Positions 52,567 through 62,813 are shown, counted from the first letter of the stretch. The stretch: DNA of 64,000 bases from Nitrospira sp. (GCA_005239465.1 SPAW01000024.1:1-64000); one strand, 5' to 3'. Numbers and translations: made by a program. The notes: a model not told the origin generated them from the letters alone.

Positions 52567-52869
52567 TTAATTCCGACCGCCTCCGAATCCTCCGCGACCT
52601 CCGCCGCCGCCGGATCGGGGCTCCTGAGGACGCGCTTCGTTGACCGTCAAGGTGCGGCCGCCCAGTTGCGTACCGTTCAAGGCGGTAATCGCCACCTGCG
52701 CTTCAGCGTCGGACGACATCTCCACGAAACCGAATCCACGGGACTGACCTGTGAACTTGTCCGTGATGACCCGGGATGAGGCGACCGTTCCGTGCGCAGC
52801 AAACAGATCGCTCAGTTGCTGCTCGGTGGTTGAATACGGCAATCCACCAACGTAAATCTTCGAACCCAT
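52567..52869 (-). CDS. Cold-shock-type RNA-binding protein (single RRM, Gly-rich tail)
   Basis: 100 residues. RNP2 is IYVGGL (residues 5-10) and RNP1 is RGFGFVEM (~43-50), with ITALNGTQLGGRTLTVNEA closing the RRM fold. A short Gly/Arg tail (SGGGGGRGGFGGGRN) follows. Bacterial RRM proteins of this kind are induced by cold and act as RNA chaperones. AAAGGAGG 6 bp before the ATG, and a strong terminator after the stop, suggest a highly expressed single-gene unit. Confidence 0.93.
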   Translation of the reverse strand: MGSKIYVGGLPYSTTEQQLSDLFAAHGTVASSRVITDKFTGQSRGFGFVEMSSDAEAQVAITALNGTQLGGRTLTVNEARPQEPRSGGGGGRGGFGGGRN

Positions 52870-53072
52870 TGGGTTCCTCCTTTGAGAAAATGGTGTTGTC
52901 TTGGACGCGAGAAAGCAACGAGGAAGGAATGGGCCGAAGACGTCATCAACACAGCGGCGGCTTAGCTCTGGCTTCCGATCAGATTCCCGGGCAGGGCCAA
53001 AACAACATCGGTTCAGGCCTTGTCACTCTCAGCGCTTGTTTGCCAGGCCTTTCGCAATCAAGCAAGGCCATG

Positions 53073-53422
53073 CTACTCCAGACAGAAGAAAAAACGCAAG
53101 TTCAAGTCAGCATCGTTTCGGTCTTCCGAGGAATTAGTATGCCGGTGGCGCTGAAAGCGGCCGATGCGAAAAGAGGGGTAGACGTGGAACGTATCGAAAA
53201 GTAAGGAAGATTCCCCATTAGCAAGCAACCCGACTTGCCCCAGACCCAGAGCCTGGTTATCACCTGAAAGCACAAGGGTTCCATTTACAAACGTCTCAAT
53301 GAAGTCCTTACAGCCTGCGCGTCCTTGCCCATTCCAACGATGCTCCCGCCTGCCAGGATGAGGCAACACAGCATCGTTTTGATTCGCAGCGTGAGATGGG
53401 TCGTGAAGGATAATGCGGACAC
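53073..53422 (-). pseudogene. Decayed secreted LamG-like protein gene
   Basis: One frame from GTG 53422 gives a convincing signal peptide (LRIKTMLCCLILAGGSIVGM, then GKDAQA) but stops a few codons later. Another frame, beginning at about 53317, gives the end of a concanavalin-like/LamG domain (FIETFVNGTLVLSG and GQVGLLANGESSLLFDTFHV). The two parts would join only with a shift and a large deletion of the domain's middle. It lies upstream of the RRM gene. The 203 bp between them (52870-53072) hold no gene. Confidence 0.5.
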
Positions 53423-53494
53423 AACCGATTCCTTATTTCTTCATGACCTACGGTTATTTTGTCCGGTCCCGGAAAAGATAGCCGGGGACATGTA

Positions 53495-53749
53495 CTACTT
53501 GGGATTCCCTGTTTTCCTGATCTGGATGATCTCCTGCTGTAACCGATCTCGCTCGGCGAGAATCTTTTTTCGCCGCTGCCATCGATCCCACGTCCACCAC
53601 CGCAGTTTCTGGCTGAATGTCACCGTCGGCGGCGGCGCGCTGCCCCCGGGAGCGTGCTGAAACAAATAGCCTTCATGGCGATCACGTTGTTCGAAAAATC
53701 GCTTATAGAGGTGATCGTACAGCCCATTTCCCGATCCACCAGCAGCCAC
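53495..53749 (-). CDS. Small conserved-looking protein of unknown function
   Basis: 84 residues, basic and Trp-rich in the middle (QKLRWWTWDRWQRRKKILAE) with a short coiled coil after it (RDRLQQEIIQI). No family recognised. GTG 53749 has TAAGGAG 5 bp upstream; that site lies right at the stop of the YyaL-type gene, so the two are likely co-translated. No signal peptide or membrane helix. Confidence 0.6.
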   Translation of the reverse strand: MAAGGSGNGLYDHLYKRFFEQRDRHEGYLFQHAPGGSAPPPTVTFSQKLRWWTWDRWQRRKKILAERDRLQQEIIQIRKTGNPK

Positions 53750-53762
53750 AGACACTCCTTAT

Positions 53763-55820
53763 CTAGAGCAACAGCGCCAACTGCGCCGGCTCAGTCACCG
53801 GGGGGGAACAGCTGAACCGCTGACAGACATAGGCCGTCGGCTGTCCGTTCACACTTACTTTGCCCGCCGCCAGCGAGAGTTCAGATTCTTTGCCACGACG
53901 AGATTCGTCGAGCAAAAACAGGATCTTGTTCGGCACATACCGCTGATGCACCGTGGCGATAAACGACTCGGCAACGGGATTGCCGCGGCTGCCCACAATC
54001 ACCACCTCTTTCGGCTTGGAGAGATACAGATCGAGCGCACAGAGCATCGCAGACGATCCGTAGGCATTCTGATCCATCACGTCACGGAAGACCCGCAGCG
54101 TCTGCTCTGCCCGCTCATCATACGATTGCTCTCCCGTCAAAGAGAAGAGCCTGAGCAGTACCTGGACCGCGACCGCATTGCCCGAGGGGACCGCACTATC
54201 GACCCCGGATTTCATCCGGTGAATGAGCGCCTCATGGTGCTTGCCGGTGAAGTAGAAGCCCCCGATGGAGTCATCCCAAAACTGATTGAGCATGCTGTCC
54301 GTCGCTACGCGAGCTTGGTCGAGATACCACACGTGTGACGTGGTTTCAAACGCATCCAGCAGCGCCGCCGCCAAATAGGCATAGTCATCAAGATAGCCGG
54401 TGATACGTCCCCGGCCTCCCGCGACCGTTCGGAAGACGAGGCCGTCCTGGATCGCATAATCGATCATGAACGTCAGCGCCTGCTCTGCCGTCGACAAGTA
54501 CCACGGCGTGCCAAACGTCTGATACGCGTCGAAGAACGTCGATACAGCCAAGGCGTTCCAACTCGTGATGATGTTTTCATCCCGCTGCGGTTTTACCCGC
54601 CCCTCGCGCGCCGCCAGGAGTTTCTTGCGAGCCGGGCGAAGCACGCTGTCCAGTTGTTCTTGTTCCTCCAGGGACAAGTCCAATGTCCCCAGCCGATTCA
54701 AGACCGTTTTCCCCTCGAAATTCCCGCTGCTCGTCACGCCAAAGGCCCGGCAAAACGTCTGTCCAAGTTCCTGCCCCAGCACCGCCATGATCTCGTCGGA
54801 CTCCCACACAAAAAACCGGCCCTCTTCGCCTTCACTATCCGCATCCTGGGCCGCGAAAAACGCCCCGTCGGGATGCATTAGTTCTCGACGCAGATAGTCG
54901 AGTGTTTCTTCAACGACCTGGCGAAAACGAATCTCCTTGGTCAGACGCCACCCGTCAAGATAGATCCGCACCAGCTGCGCATTGTCGTAGAGCATCTTCT
55001 CGAAGTGGGGAACGAACCACTGCCCATCGACGGAATAGCGGTGGAACCCGCCGCCCAGATGGTCATAGATGCCGCCGGCAGCCATCTTTCGAAGTTGAAG
55101 CAACACCTTCTCCTGATGCGCCTGGTCTTCGGTTCGATAGGTCTGACGGAGCAAGAGACTCAGCGGCGGCACCGTGGGGAACTTGGGTCCTTCCCCGAAT
55201 CCGCCGTGCACGGGGTCGAAAAACAGATCCAGATCCTTCACGCCGTCATCCAACAAGCGATCGGTCAGTGGCTCCTGAGACGTCCGGTGGGAACTGACCA
55301 GCGCGAGACCCGCCTTCACCCGCTCCACGTTTTTCTTCACATCGCCGCCATGGTTGCGATAGGCCTCGACGGCACCGAGAAGCACTTGCGGAAACCCCGG
55401 AAGATTGTACCGGGGCACCGGCGGGAAATAGGTCCCGCCGTAGAAGGGCTCTTGGTCCGGGGTCAGAAACATCGTGAGTGGCCAGCCCCCTCCACGCCCA
55501 AAAAACACCTGCACCGCTTTCTGATAGATGTCATCGAGATCCGGCCGTTCCTCGCGATCGACTTTCACATTGATGAAATGATCATTCATCAACTTGGCGA
55601 TGTCGGGATTCTGGAAACACTCGTGCGCCATTACATGGCACCAATGGCAGGCCGAATAGCCGATCGACAGATGAATCGGTTTATCCTCCGCCTTCGCCCG
55701 TGCCAATGCCTCCGGTCCCCAGGCATACCACTCCACAGGGTTCAAGGCATGCTGCCGGAGATAGGGACTGGATTCGGTGATGAGTCGATTTGAGAAACTG
55801 TCGGGGTTCTTGGACTCCAC
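53763..55820 (-). CDS. Thioredoxin-domain/DUF255 protein (YyaL, SPATA20 family)
   Basis: 685 residues. N-terminal thioredoxin-like part with [18 protein letters not shown] and [16 protein letters not shown] (CxxC as CHWC, residues ~55-58), then the (alpha/alpha)6 barrel of the mannose-isomerase-like type ([46 protein letters not shown]). Members are widespread and of unknown activity. GTG 55820 is favoured by GGAG upstream. Divergent from the M28 peptidase. Confidence 0.9.
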   Translation of the reverse strand: MESKNPDSFSNRLITESSPYLRQHALNPVEWYAWGPEALARAKAEDKPIHLSIGYSACHWCHVMAHECFQNPDIAKLMNDHFINVKVDREERPDLDDIYQKAVQVFFGRGGGWPLTMFLTPDQEPFYGGTYFPPVPRYNLPGFPQVLLGAVEAYRNHGGDVKKNVERVKAGLALVSSHRTSQEPLTDRLLDDGVKDLDLFFDPVHGGFGEGPKFPTVPPLSLLLRQTYRTEDQAHQEKVLLQLRKMAAGGIYDHLGGGFHRYSVDGQWFVPHFEKMLYDNAQLVRIYLDGWRLTKEIRFRQVVEETLDYLRRELMHPDGAFFAAQDADSEGEEGRFFVWESDEIMAVLGQELGQTFCRAFGVTSSGNFEGKTVLNRLGTLDLSLEEQEQLDSVLRPARKKLLAAREGRVKPQRDENIITSWNALAVSTFFDAYQTFGTPWYLSTAEQALTFMIDYAIQDGLVFRTVAGGRGRITGYLDDYAYLAAALLDAFETTSHVWYLDQARVATDSMLNQFWDDSIGGFYFTGKHHEALIHRMKSGVDSAVPSGNAVAVQVLLRLFSLTGEQSYDERAEQTLRVFRDVMDQNAYGSSAMLCALDLYLSKPKEVVIVGSRGNPVAESFIATVHQRYVPNKILFLLDESRRGKESELSLAAGKVSVNGQPTAYVCQRFSCSPPVTEPAQLALLL

Positions 55821-55946
55821 GTTCACTCCACAATCCGCGCGGGTGCGCATAGTACCGCGCCTTGCAGAGACGGTGCAACGGGTCTCGCCCCCTGTGCTAT
55901 AGTTTCGCGACTCTCTACGGTTGGAGCTCGGACACCGGAAATACGT

Positions 55947-57482
55947 ATGCGCTCATTCATACCATCGATCGTGTCTCTTCAAATAACTGCTCTCCTCAGC
56001 ATGATTGTCATTGTGTCGGCGGTGACGGCTGAGACTCAACAAGCTGATGACGCATTCCTGAAAGCCCTCGATGCAATTTCTACGGAACGGATGCTGGCCG
56101 ACATTCGAACGCTGAGCGGTCCCTCTTTCAACGGGCGGCAAGCCGGCACGGAGTACGATCTACTATCCGCACAATGGGTCGCGCAGGAATTTCTTTCGGC
56201 AGGATTGCGCTTACCGAGCATTTTCAATGGCTCACTGACATTACCCTTCGCGAAAGGAAAGTACGGCACCTCGTTAGGCGTCATGGTCACCACGGTGCCC
56301 ACTTCCATTATTTCTCCCGATCTAGCACTTCGAATTGGCACTGCAGACCGCCTGTCCACCACGAATCTCGGCTCAGACTACCTCCCGGTCTTTGATGCCC
56401 CATCTGCCGACGTCCAAGCTCAGATCGTCTTTGTGGGCTATGGCATTGTCGATCCCGCTCAGGGCATCGACGACTACGCTGGCATCGATGTGAATAACAG
56501 CATCGTGCTCTTCCTGCGTGGCAAGCCAGACCACTACCAACATCCCTTCAGCCACGCCGACAAAGTCCGGTTTGCACGAGAACGCGGAGCCCTAGCCTAC
56601 CTGACTACGACAGGGCCAATTCTCCATCCTTATGAAGCCCGTCGTGGCGTCACGGGAAAACCAAGCGCCTTCTATGGACAGCTGCCTCCTGATCAGGCCA
56701 TCCCTGGTGCCTGGATCAGCACGGCCCTCGCGGAAGGCATCCTCGCCGGATCGACCGGGGCAACCCCTGATCGCCTTCGCACTCTCCAAGAGCGACTTAG
56801 TAAAGCCCCTTCATCGCAATCGATTCGAACCAATCAATTTGCATCTCTCCAGTGGAAAGTCAAAACCAATGACGGTATGCTGGCGAACGTGGTGGGTTTC
56901 ATCCCAGGAACAGGGCCTGACACTATACTCATCGGAGCGCATCGTGACCACTTTGGTCGACCGGCGGACCTCTTGTTCCCTGGGGCAGATGACAATGCCT
57001 CAGGCACCACAGTGATGCTGGAGTTATCTCGCACCCTTGTAAAAACTGGACTGCATCCACAACGTACAATCCTATTTGTATCCTTTAGTGGAGAGGAAAA
57101 AGACCTGCTTGGGTCGCGCCTCTATACCTCGCACCCCATCCTCCCTCTTAGCTCAACCAAAGCTATGATCAACATCGATCACGCCGGGGTTGGAAACGGA
57201 CGGCTCACGGTAGGCGTGACAGGATTGGAGAAAAGCGTCGCGTTGGAGGCGGGACAGACGGCAGGGCTCAGCGACAAACTCGACGTGTTCGGATTCTTCC
57301 CCGGCGGCGATCACGTCCCCTTCAAAGAGGCTGGGGTGCCGACCATCACGGTCGTCAGCGGCGGAGTCCACCCGCACTTTCATCAGCCCACCGATACAGC
57401 CGACACGATCGATCCGGAAATTTTAAAAACCGTGGCTCGGTATGTCTTGGCGTTGACATGGCAGCTAGCGAATGAACCGTGA
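55947..57482 (+). CDS. Secreted M28-family metallopeptidase with PA domain
   Basis: 511 residues with an N-terminal signal peptide ([16 protein letters not shown]), a PA-domain insert and the M28 zinc core: HRDHFG (His), GADDNASG (bridging Asp), [10 protein letters not shown] (catalytic Glu, Glu ligand), NIDHAG (Asp) and [13 protein letters not shown] (His). Family members are aminopeptidases acting outside the cytoplasm. All metal ligands look intact. The gene is monocistronic on the plus strand. Confidence 0.92.
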   Translation: MRSFIPSIVSLQITALLSMIVIVSAVTAETQQADDAFLKALDAISTERMLADIRTLSGPSFNGRQAGTEYDLLSAQWVAQEFLSAGLRLPSIFNGSLTLPFAKGKYGTSLGVMVTTVPTSIISPDLALRIGTADRLSTTNLGSDYLPVFDAPSADVQAQIVFVGYGIVDPAQGIDDYAGIDVNNSIVLFLRGKPDHYQHPFSHADKVRFARERGALAYLTTTGPILHPYEARRGVTGKPSAFYGQLPPDQAIPGAWISTALAEGILAGSTGATPDRLRTLQERLSKAPSSQSIRTNQFASLQWKVKTNDGMLANVVGFIPGTGPDTILIGAHRDHFGRPADLLFPGADDNASGTTVMLELSRTLVKTGLHPQRTILFVSFSGEEKDLLGSRLYTSHPILPLSSTKAMINIDHAGVGNGRLTVGVTGLEKSVALEAGQTAGLSDKLDVFGFFPGGDHVPFKEAGVPTITVVSGGVHPHFHQPTDTADTIDPEILKTVARYVLALTWQLANEP

Positions 57483-57483
57483 A

Positions 57484-57575
57484 GCGTCGCTCGTATCTCG
57501 TCGTTCGCAGGCGATTTTCTTGCTCGTTTTGTGAGATACGAACAACGATTCACGAGATACGACCTGTTCTGAATA
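57484..57575. repeat. Inverted repeat with CTCGTATCTCG motifs
   Basis: CTCGTATCTCGTCGTTCG (57492-57509) pairs with GAGATACGAACAACG and CGAGATACGA downstream (57533-57570). The motif CTCGTATCTCG and the following CAGGCGAT are shared with 10568-10590. It fills the gap between the M28 peptidase and the convergent secreted-protein gene. Confidence 0.55.
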
Positions 57576-57620
57576 CGCTTCACAGGCGCGCAACCGTCGG
57601 CGGACTCTCTCAGCGCTTTA

Positions 57621-58079
57621 CTAGGGAATGTCGTCGAGGATCGTGGATTGGATGGAAGGTAACGGAGCCGTTTGGCGCGGAGGGCCAGGTAGTACGATCG
57701 GAGTCCCCGATTGATTCGCGCCTTGAATCAGCCCAATGGAAAGCTGCGGTCCTAAGGTCATGACCGCGCCGCTCCAGGCCTGGCCCGTGGTGGGGTTGCG
57801 AAAACTAAAGGACTCAAAGTTTTGTCCCGGCGTATACAGATAGCCCTGTGTCCCCTGGCCGTCGATATATAGATTCCCCCGCCCGCTCAGGTTGACGAGC
57901 GGGGCCACGCCGCCATCGAACGACCGAACGCTCGACACACTCTGAGCCCAGGCGGACGAGTCGGCACAGACTGCCGCGAAGATGGACACACAGAGCACCC
58001 ACAGAACAGCATATTTCTGTCGACAATGAACCATTGGTGTCTCAGAACGAGGGGACGCATTATTCATGACAGTATCCAT
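57621..58079 (-). CDS. Secreted protein of unknown function
   Basis: 152 residues. A signal peptide with a hydrophobic core (AVLWVLCVSIFAAVCADSS, cleavage after AWA) is followed by a Gly/Ser/Asn-rich beta-type mature part (NLSGRGNLYIDGQGTQGYLY, then TPGQNFESFSF). No family recognised. It is divergent from the TolC-like gene, so a shared promoter region (58080-58132) is likely. The start region contains TCATGAATAATGC, a motif found at other gene borders in the window. Confidence 0.65.
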   Translation of the reverse strand: MDTVMNNASPRSETPMVHCRQKYAVLWVLCVSIFAAVCADSSAWAQSVSSVRSFDGGVAPLVNLSGRGNLYIDGQGTQGYLYTPGQNFESFSFRNPTTGQAWSGAVMTLGPQLSIGLIQGANQSGTPIVLPGPPRQTAPLPSIQSTILDDIP

Positions 58080-58132
58080 TAGGACAGATTATAGTATGCT
58101 CTCATTCTGATTGTCGATGAAAGGAGACGATT

Positions 58133-59707
58133 ATGGAACTCAGAACGTCGACTCAATACCATTATCACCATTGTCTCGCAGCGATCGTGATCGCCAGCCT
58201 GTGGAGCATCTCGGCGCCGACCAACGGCTGGAGCCTGGATGTGACCAAACCGGTCCCCGCGGAGCGGCGTGAGACCGTCTCGCTGGCAGATGCGGCAGTT
58301 CGCGCACTGCAGAGCAACCTCGATATCAGCATCAGCCGTCACACCAAAGACAGCCGGCTGGCCGACATCATCGTCGAACAAGCTAAGTTCGATCCGACGT
58401 TCAGCGTGAACGGCCAATATAGCCGGACCGTGAATCCTCTCAATCGACCGGTGTTCGGGGGAACCGGCGGGGCTCTGAACACCATCACAGCCTTCGACCA
58501 ACGCAACCATTCCGTGACAGTGGATGCGACGCAAAACCTGATTACCGGCGGCAACGTGGACCTGAACTATAGTCCCGCGCGAACGAACGTGAACCAGGAC
58601 GTCGCCAGGGGGTTCTTGTTCAACCCGGCGTGGACGGGTGGCTTGGCATTGACGCTGACGCAACCGCTGCTTCGGAATGCCGGCATCGATATCAACAAAA
58701 CCTTCATCAAAGTGGCTCAGAACAACGCCGATGTGGAACAACACGTATTTCGCGATCGAGTAATGACTGTGATCGCCACGGTGGAGCAAACCTACTGGGA
58801 GCTCGTCTTTGCGAACGAGAATTTGAAAGTCGCTCAAGCAGCCCTCAAAGCCGCAGAAGAATTGCTGGCGACCAACCGTGCCAAGGCGAAAGCGGGCGTC
58901 ATGTCCATCGTCGACGTCCTCCAAGCCGAAGCCGCCGTCGCCTCACGCGTCGAGCAAGTGCTGGTGACAGAGAAAGCGATTCGCGACCAGGAAGATCAGC
59001 TGCGACGACTCTTGAATCCGGGCGAAGAGGACCTGCGGCAAGATGTGCGGCTCACGCCCACTGATACCCCCGTCACCGTCCTCGAGCCACTCAGCCTGCA
59101 GGAGGCTATCGACACCGCCATCGACCAGCGCCCGGAAATCGTCCAAGCGAAGAAAAACGTCGAGTCGGGTGAGATCAACAAGCAGTTTGCCCGCAACCAG
59201 TTGCTTCCCACCCTCTCGTTCCAAGGGACAATGGGCCTGGCTGGATTAGGGAAGGATTACGGCGATTCCTTCACCAGGAACTTCAGTGGAGATTTTTACA
59301 ACTATGGAGCGGGCCTGGTGTTGAGCTATCCGCTCGGCAACCGCTCCGCCGTGAGCACATACAACAAGCGCCAACTCGAAGCCAAGAATGCCGAAGTCGC
59401 GCTCGCCAGCGTCCGCCAGCAAATTATCGTCGGCGTCCGGGAAGCTGTGCGCCGGGTCCAGACCGATTTCAAGCGCATTGAGACGACGCGCTCGGCTCGA
59501 ATCATGGCCGAGAAGCAACTTCAAGCCGAGCAAGAACGCCTGAAGGTTGGACTCAGCACCACCCGCTTCGTGCTCGACTTCCAGCGCGACCTCGCCACCA
59601 CACAAGGCAACGAGCTGCGCGCCACCGTCGATTACAACAAATCGCTCTCAAACTTCGCTCGGCACAAAGCAACCACGTTGGACCGGTACAATCTCCAATT
59701 GCAGTAG
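58133..59707 (+). CDS. TolC family outer membrane efflux protein
   Basis: 524 residues with a signal peptide (LAAIVIASLWSISAPTNGWS) and two OEP repeats rich in helical coils (VSLADAAVRALQSNLDISIS, LSLQEAIDTAIDQRPEIVQA, VEQTYWELVFANENLKVAQA). The trimeric channel spans the outer membrane and periplasm and joins with an inner-membrane pump. No pump or adaptor gene is adjacent. AAAGGAG precedes ATG 58133. Confidence 0.93.
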   Translation: MELRTSTQYHYHHCLAAIVIASLWSISAPTNGWSLDVTKPVPAERRETVSLADAAVRALQSNLDISISRHTKDSRLADIIVEQAKFDPTFSVNGQYSRTVNPLNRPVFGGTGGALNTITAFDQRNHSVTVDATQNLITGGNVDLNYSPARTNVNQDVARGFLFNPAWTGGLALTLTQPLLRNAGIDINKTFIKVAQNNADVEQHVFRDRVMTVIATVEQTYWELVFANENLKVAQAALKAAEELLATNRAKAKAGVMSIVDVLQAEAAVASRVEQVLVTEKAIRDQEDQLRRLLNPGEEDLRQDVRLTPTDTPVTVLEPLSLQEAIDTAIDQRPEIVQAKKNVESGEINKQFARNQLLPTLSFQGTMGLAGLGKDYGDSFTRNFSGDFYNYGAGLVLSYPLGNRSAVSTYNKRQLEAKNAEVALASVRQQIIVGVREAVRRVQTDFKRIETTRSARIMAEKQLQAEQERLKVGLSTTRFVLDFQRDLATTQGNELRATVDYNKSLSNFARHKATTLDRYNLQLQ

Positions 59708-59716
59708 CCGCCCACG

Positions 59717-60424
59717 ATGGCGCCTGAGCCAGATCGTCCCGTTCAGACTCAGGCCACAGAACGGGGAGCAGCCCTTGCGCTACTCCCCATCGTCGCGACG
59801 CTCAACTACTACCTCCTTCCCGCTTCACTCCAAGAACAGCCACTCGTCCAGTTCGCCCCGCAACTCCTCGCCTATCTCGCTCTGACCCTCTGGGCTGCAC
59901 ACAATACCGATATCATATCTCGACTCGGACTGGAGAAAAGGAACGTACGGGACGGCCTGCGCTGGGGACTTCTGACAGGCCTACTGCTCGGCGTTGTGAA
60001 CACCGTTGTCATTATCGCCGTGGTGCCCTCTCTGGGCTATGACATCAGCTTTTTGAGAACCACGCCACATGGTCAGCTCTCCTTCTTTGTGATGGTTCCG
60101 TGGTTCATCTGCGGCATCGCGCTCTTTGTGGAACTGAATTTTCGTGGCTTCCTCTTAGGACGGCTTGCCGCACTTGAATCGCGCTTGTGGAGATCCGACT
60201 TGGGCCAACGTTTCTCGTCTCTTGCCCTTATCACCAGCGCGCTGACATTTGCATTCGACCCCTTCATGGTGAATACTTTTCAGCACCTTCATTGGATCGC
60301 CCTGTGGGACGGGCTGATCTGGGGAACCATCTGGCTGCACACGCGGAATCTCTACATCACGGTCGTCGCACATGCGGTCGAAGTCATCATGATGTATAGC
60401 GCTGTGAGAACCGCACTCGGTTAA
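59717..60424 (+). CDS. CPBP/CAAX-protease-like membrane protein with altered motif
   Basis: 235 residues, ~6 membrane helices (e.g. LRWGLLTGLLLGVVNTVVII). The family motif EExxxR appears as VELNFRGFLLGRL, with the first Glu replaced by Val. A later His (VVAHAVEVIMM) is in the right place. These intramembrane proteases process prenylated peptides or take part in immunity in other bacteria. With one catalytic Glu missing, activity is uncertain. It follows the TolC-like gene by 9 bp in the same direction. Confidence 0.75.
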   Translation: MAPEPDRPVQTQATERGAALALLPIVATLNYYLLPASLQEQPLVQFAPQLLAYLALTLWAAHNTDIISRLGLEKRNVRDGLRWGLLTGLLLGVVNTVVIIAVVPSLGYDISFLRTTPHGQLSFFVMVPWFICGIALFVELNFRGFLLGRLAALESRLWRSDLGQRFSSLALITSALTFAFDPFMVNTFQHLHWIALWDGLIWGTIWLHTRNLYITVVAHAVEVIMMYSAVRTALG

Positions 60425-60450
60425 CAATTGTTTCATTTTCCCATTGACGA

Positions 60451-60480
60451 TTGATTCATTGCATTGACTCAATGATTCAA
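60451..60480. repeat. Inverted repeat before the RNase Z-like gene
   Basis: TTGATTCATTG (60451-60461) and CAATGATTCAA (60470-60480) pair with one mismatch around an 8-base loop. Short ATTGA-type repeats surround it. It may act on the downstream gene at 60502 or end the upstream transcript; no T-run is visible. Confidence 0.5.
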
Positions 60481-60501
60481 TGACCACATGGTTCAATTCC
60501 G

Positions 60502-61521
60502 ATGAATCCTTCTTTCTCCAGTTACCTCGTCAACGATGTCTTTGGCGACCCCGGCGTCTATGTGGAAATCCGCTGGTCCAAGCGAGCCTTGCTCTTTGAC
60601 CTCGGACACAACGACGGACTGGGGCCGACCAGATTGTTAAGGGCCAACGAGATCTTCGTGTCCCATACACACATGGACCACTTCATCGGATTCGACGCCG
60701 TCCTTCGCGTGGCCTTCGGGCGAGGCAAGACGCTCAGACTGTTCGGTCCTCCCGGGTTGATCGACAACGTGCAGGGGAAGCTCCAAGGCTATACCTGGAA
60801 TCTCGTCGATGGCTACCCGCTGACCATCGAAATTCAGGAGTTCCACCAAGGGGAAACCCGACAGGCCTTCTTTCACGCCAGCAACGGGTTCCAACCATCG
60901 GAGCAACCAGTTCGCCCTCTCGCACGGCAATCCCAGAGTCATCTCTTCACCGTGCTGGAAGATCCCATGTTCACCGTCAAAGCCGTTGCTTTGAATCATC
61001 GCATCCCCTCGTTCGCCTATTCTTTGGAGGAGCAGTTCCACATCAATGTTAATAAACAGAAGCTCCACGAAGCCGGATTACCAGTCGGTGCCTGGCTCAA
61101 AGACGTGAAGCAGTACATCTGGCAAGGCCGACCAGACGACTTCCGCTTCACATCTACGCTCTACGATGAGCATCGCCGGCAAGAGCGGGAATTCGTTTTG
61201 GGGGAAATGAAGGAACGATTTCTGACCATCTCGCGGGGACAGAAGATCGCATACGTCGTCGACGCTCGATACGATGAAGAGAATGAAGCGAAGATCGTCG
61301 CGATTGCCCAGGGCGCGGACCTCTTCTACTGTGAATCACCCTATCTGGACGTCGATGCCGACAAGGCCCGCGACCGCTATCATCTGACTGCGAGGCAAGC
61401 CGGACTCATGGCACGCAAAGCCCAGGTGCGCGACCTCGTTGTGTTTCATTTCTCGCCACGGTATACCGGTCAGGGAGAGGCGTTGAAGCAGGAAGCGATG
61501 GAAGCGTTTCAAGGAACCTGA
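60502..61521 (+). CDS. Metallo-beta-lactamase-fold hydrolase, RNase Z-like
   Basis: 339 residues. The metal-binding HTHMDHFIGF (residues ~52-61) matches the HxHxDH motif of RNase Z. AVALNHRIPSFAYSLEE supplies another His and the RNase Z-like NHxxPSxAY stretch, and FHFSPRYTGQGE gives the C-terminal His motif. tRNA 3'-processing is possible, but the protein is divergent from canonical RNase Z, so another ester or nucleic-acid substrate is open. Starts after the inverted repeat. Confidence 0.83.
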   Translation: MNPSFSSYLVNDVFGDPGVYVEIRWSKRALLFDLGHNDGLGPTRLLRANEIFVSHTHMDHFIGFDAVLRVAFGRGKTLRLFGPPGLIDNVQGKLQGYTWNLVDGYPLTIEIQEFHQGETRQAFFHASNGFQPSEQPVRPLARQSQSHLFTVLEDPMFTVKAVALNHRIPSFAYSLEEQFHINVNKQKLHEAGLPVGAWLKDVKQYIWQGRPDDFRFTSTLYDEHRRQEREFVLGEMKERFLTISRGQKIAYVVDARYDEENEAKIVAIAQGADLFYCESPYLDVDADKARDRYHLTARQAGLMARKAQVRDLVVFHFSPRYTGQGEALKQEAMEAFQGT

Positions 61522-61533
61522 GGAGGACGCAAC

Positions 61534-61876
61534 GTGAATGATTTCGTGAAGTATGCCGTGTATTTTCTATTGGGGGGTGGGAACCATCGTGAGTGTCTCC
61601 ACCTACCTCGGATCTCAAGGCAAATCGTTTCTCGCCGCCTTTGCCAGCACCTTTCCCGCCATCACGGGCGCGACATTCATCCTGATCTATCTGAACGGCG
61701 GTAACGACGCGATCGTCAGCTACGCAAAGTACTTGCTGTGGTTCGTCCCACCCTGGATGATCTACGTCACCGCCATGATTATCGGCATCCCGCACTTCGG
61801 CTTCTGGCCTGCAATGGTCGGGTCGCTTGTCTTGTATATGGGCTGCGTGGGCACGGTGAAACTGTGGCTTCGCTAA
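61534..61876 (+). pseudogene. DUF3147 membrane protein gene with a G-run frameshift
   Basis: From GTG 61534 (AGGAGG 8 bp upstream) the frame gives MNDFVKYAVYFLLG, then drifts out of the family frame. One base fewer in the six-G run (61572-61577) joins it to GTIVSVSTYLGSQGKSFLAA and on to the stop at 61876, a normal ~113-residue DUF3147-like protein with four membrane helices. A shorter ORF from ATG 61553 starts inside the shifted part. Either a real frameshift or a homopolymer sequencing error. Confidence 0.65.
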
Positions 61877-61906
61877 TCTACGATTGCGTTGGGCGATCGT
61901 GCGACG

Positions 61907-62482
61907 TCACACCGTTCCACTGAAATGGAGCCGATTCATTTCATCTAAGGACGACACCATGTGATCGAGAGCTGCGGTGACAGAGCGGCTCGCGGCTTGG
62001 GATGGGCCATCGGCACCGGCCCAGATGTCGGGGGGGTTCTCGATCTCTCGCACGTTCTGGCAGAATCGAACGACAGTCTGTTTCCAATGGATGGGACCTG
62101 ATCCTTCTTCGAGAAATTGGACTCGGTCCTGCGAGAAGGGCTGATCGAATTGCGCGGCCCGCAGCTGCCACATCTGCTCCATCGCCTTCTGCCGCTCTGG
62201 ACTGAACTCCAGGCCACTGGCCCGTTCGTTGAGCGCCGCGAATAGTCCCCCAACAATATGGTCGACCTGCGACTCCTGAAAGACACCGACGCAGGCTTGC
62301 ATCAGCAAGAATTTGTGGAAGAGGAATACTTCGGCGCTGATGCGGGCTTCGTTCGCGGAAGGATCATAGACGCGGGCGAGTTCACGGAGGGCCTCGGCCG
62401 ACGCCCCTTCCAGCGCGGCCCCCAAGAGGCGCGCGATCTGACGGCCCAGCCCGAGATATTCGGCATTCGAGAGAAGTGTCAT
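61907..62482 (-). CDS. Protein of unknown function (helical)
   Basis: 191 residues from ATG 62482, almost entirely helical, no recognised family. Opening LSNAEYLGLGRQIARLLGAA; middle AEVFLFHKFLLMQACVGVFQ; C-terminal AALDHMVSSLDEMNRLHF. No signal peptide. It starts 10 bp after the YbjQ-type gene stops, so the two form one unit. A TTG start at 62503 would overlap that gene. Confidence 0.65.
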   Translation of the reverse strand: MTLLSNAEYLGLGRQIARLLGAALEGASAEALRELARVYDPSANEARISAEVFLFHKFLLMQACVGVFQESQVDHIVGGLFAALNERASGLEFSPERQKAMEQMWQLRAAQFDQPFSQDRVQFLEEGSGPIHWKQTVVRFCQNVREIENPPDIWAGADGPSQAASRSVTAALDHMVSSLDEMNRLHFSGTV

Positions 62483-62492
62483 GGGACGCCCG

Positions 62493-62813
62493 TTACTCGA
62501 CAACCACGGCGGTGCCGCTGGCGCTGACCATCAACATGCTGCTGCTGGCACCGATCGTTTCATAATCGATATCGATGCCGACGATGGCATTGGCGCCCAG
62601 ATGCCGAGCCTGCTCGCGCATTTCACCAAGCGCAATGTCCTTGGCCTTGCGCAACTCGGCTTCATAGGCCGCCGAGCGGCCGCCCACGATATCACGAATC
62701 GACGCGAAGAAATCCCGAAAGATGTTCGCGCCGAGGATGGCATCTCCGGAAACCAATCCCAAATACTTGACTGCTTTCTTTCCGTCGATACCCGGCGTCG
62801 TCGATAGAATCAT
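62493..62813 (-). CDS. YbjQ/UPF0145 family heavy-metal-binding-like protein
   Basis: 106 residues: [20 protein letters not shown], then [20 protein letters not shown] and [20 protein letters not shown]. This is the compact UPF0145 fold, predicted to bind metal but without a settled role. Operon with the unknown helical gene downstream. The 136 bp upstream are a divergent region shared with uvrA. Confidence 0.92.
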   Translation of the reverse strand: MILSTTPGIDGKKAVKYLGLVSGDAILGANIFRDFFASIRDIVGGRSAAYEAELRKAKDIALGEMREQARHLGANAIVGIDIDYETIGASSSMLMVSASGTAVVVE

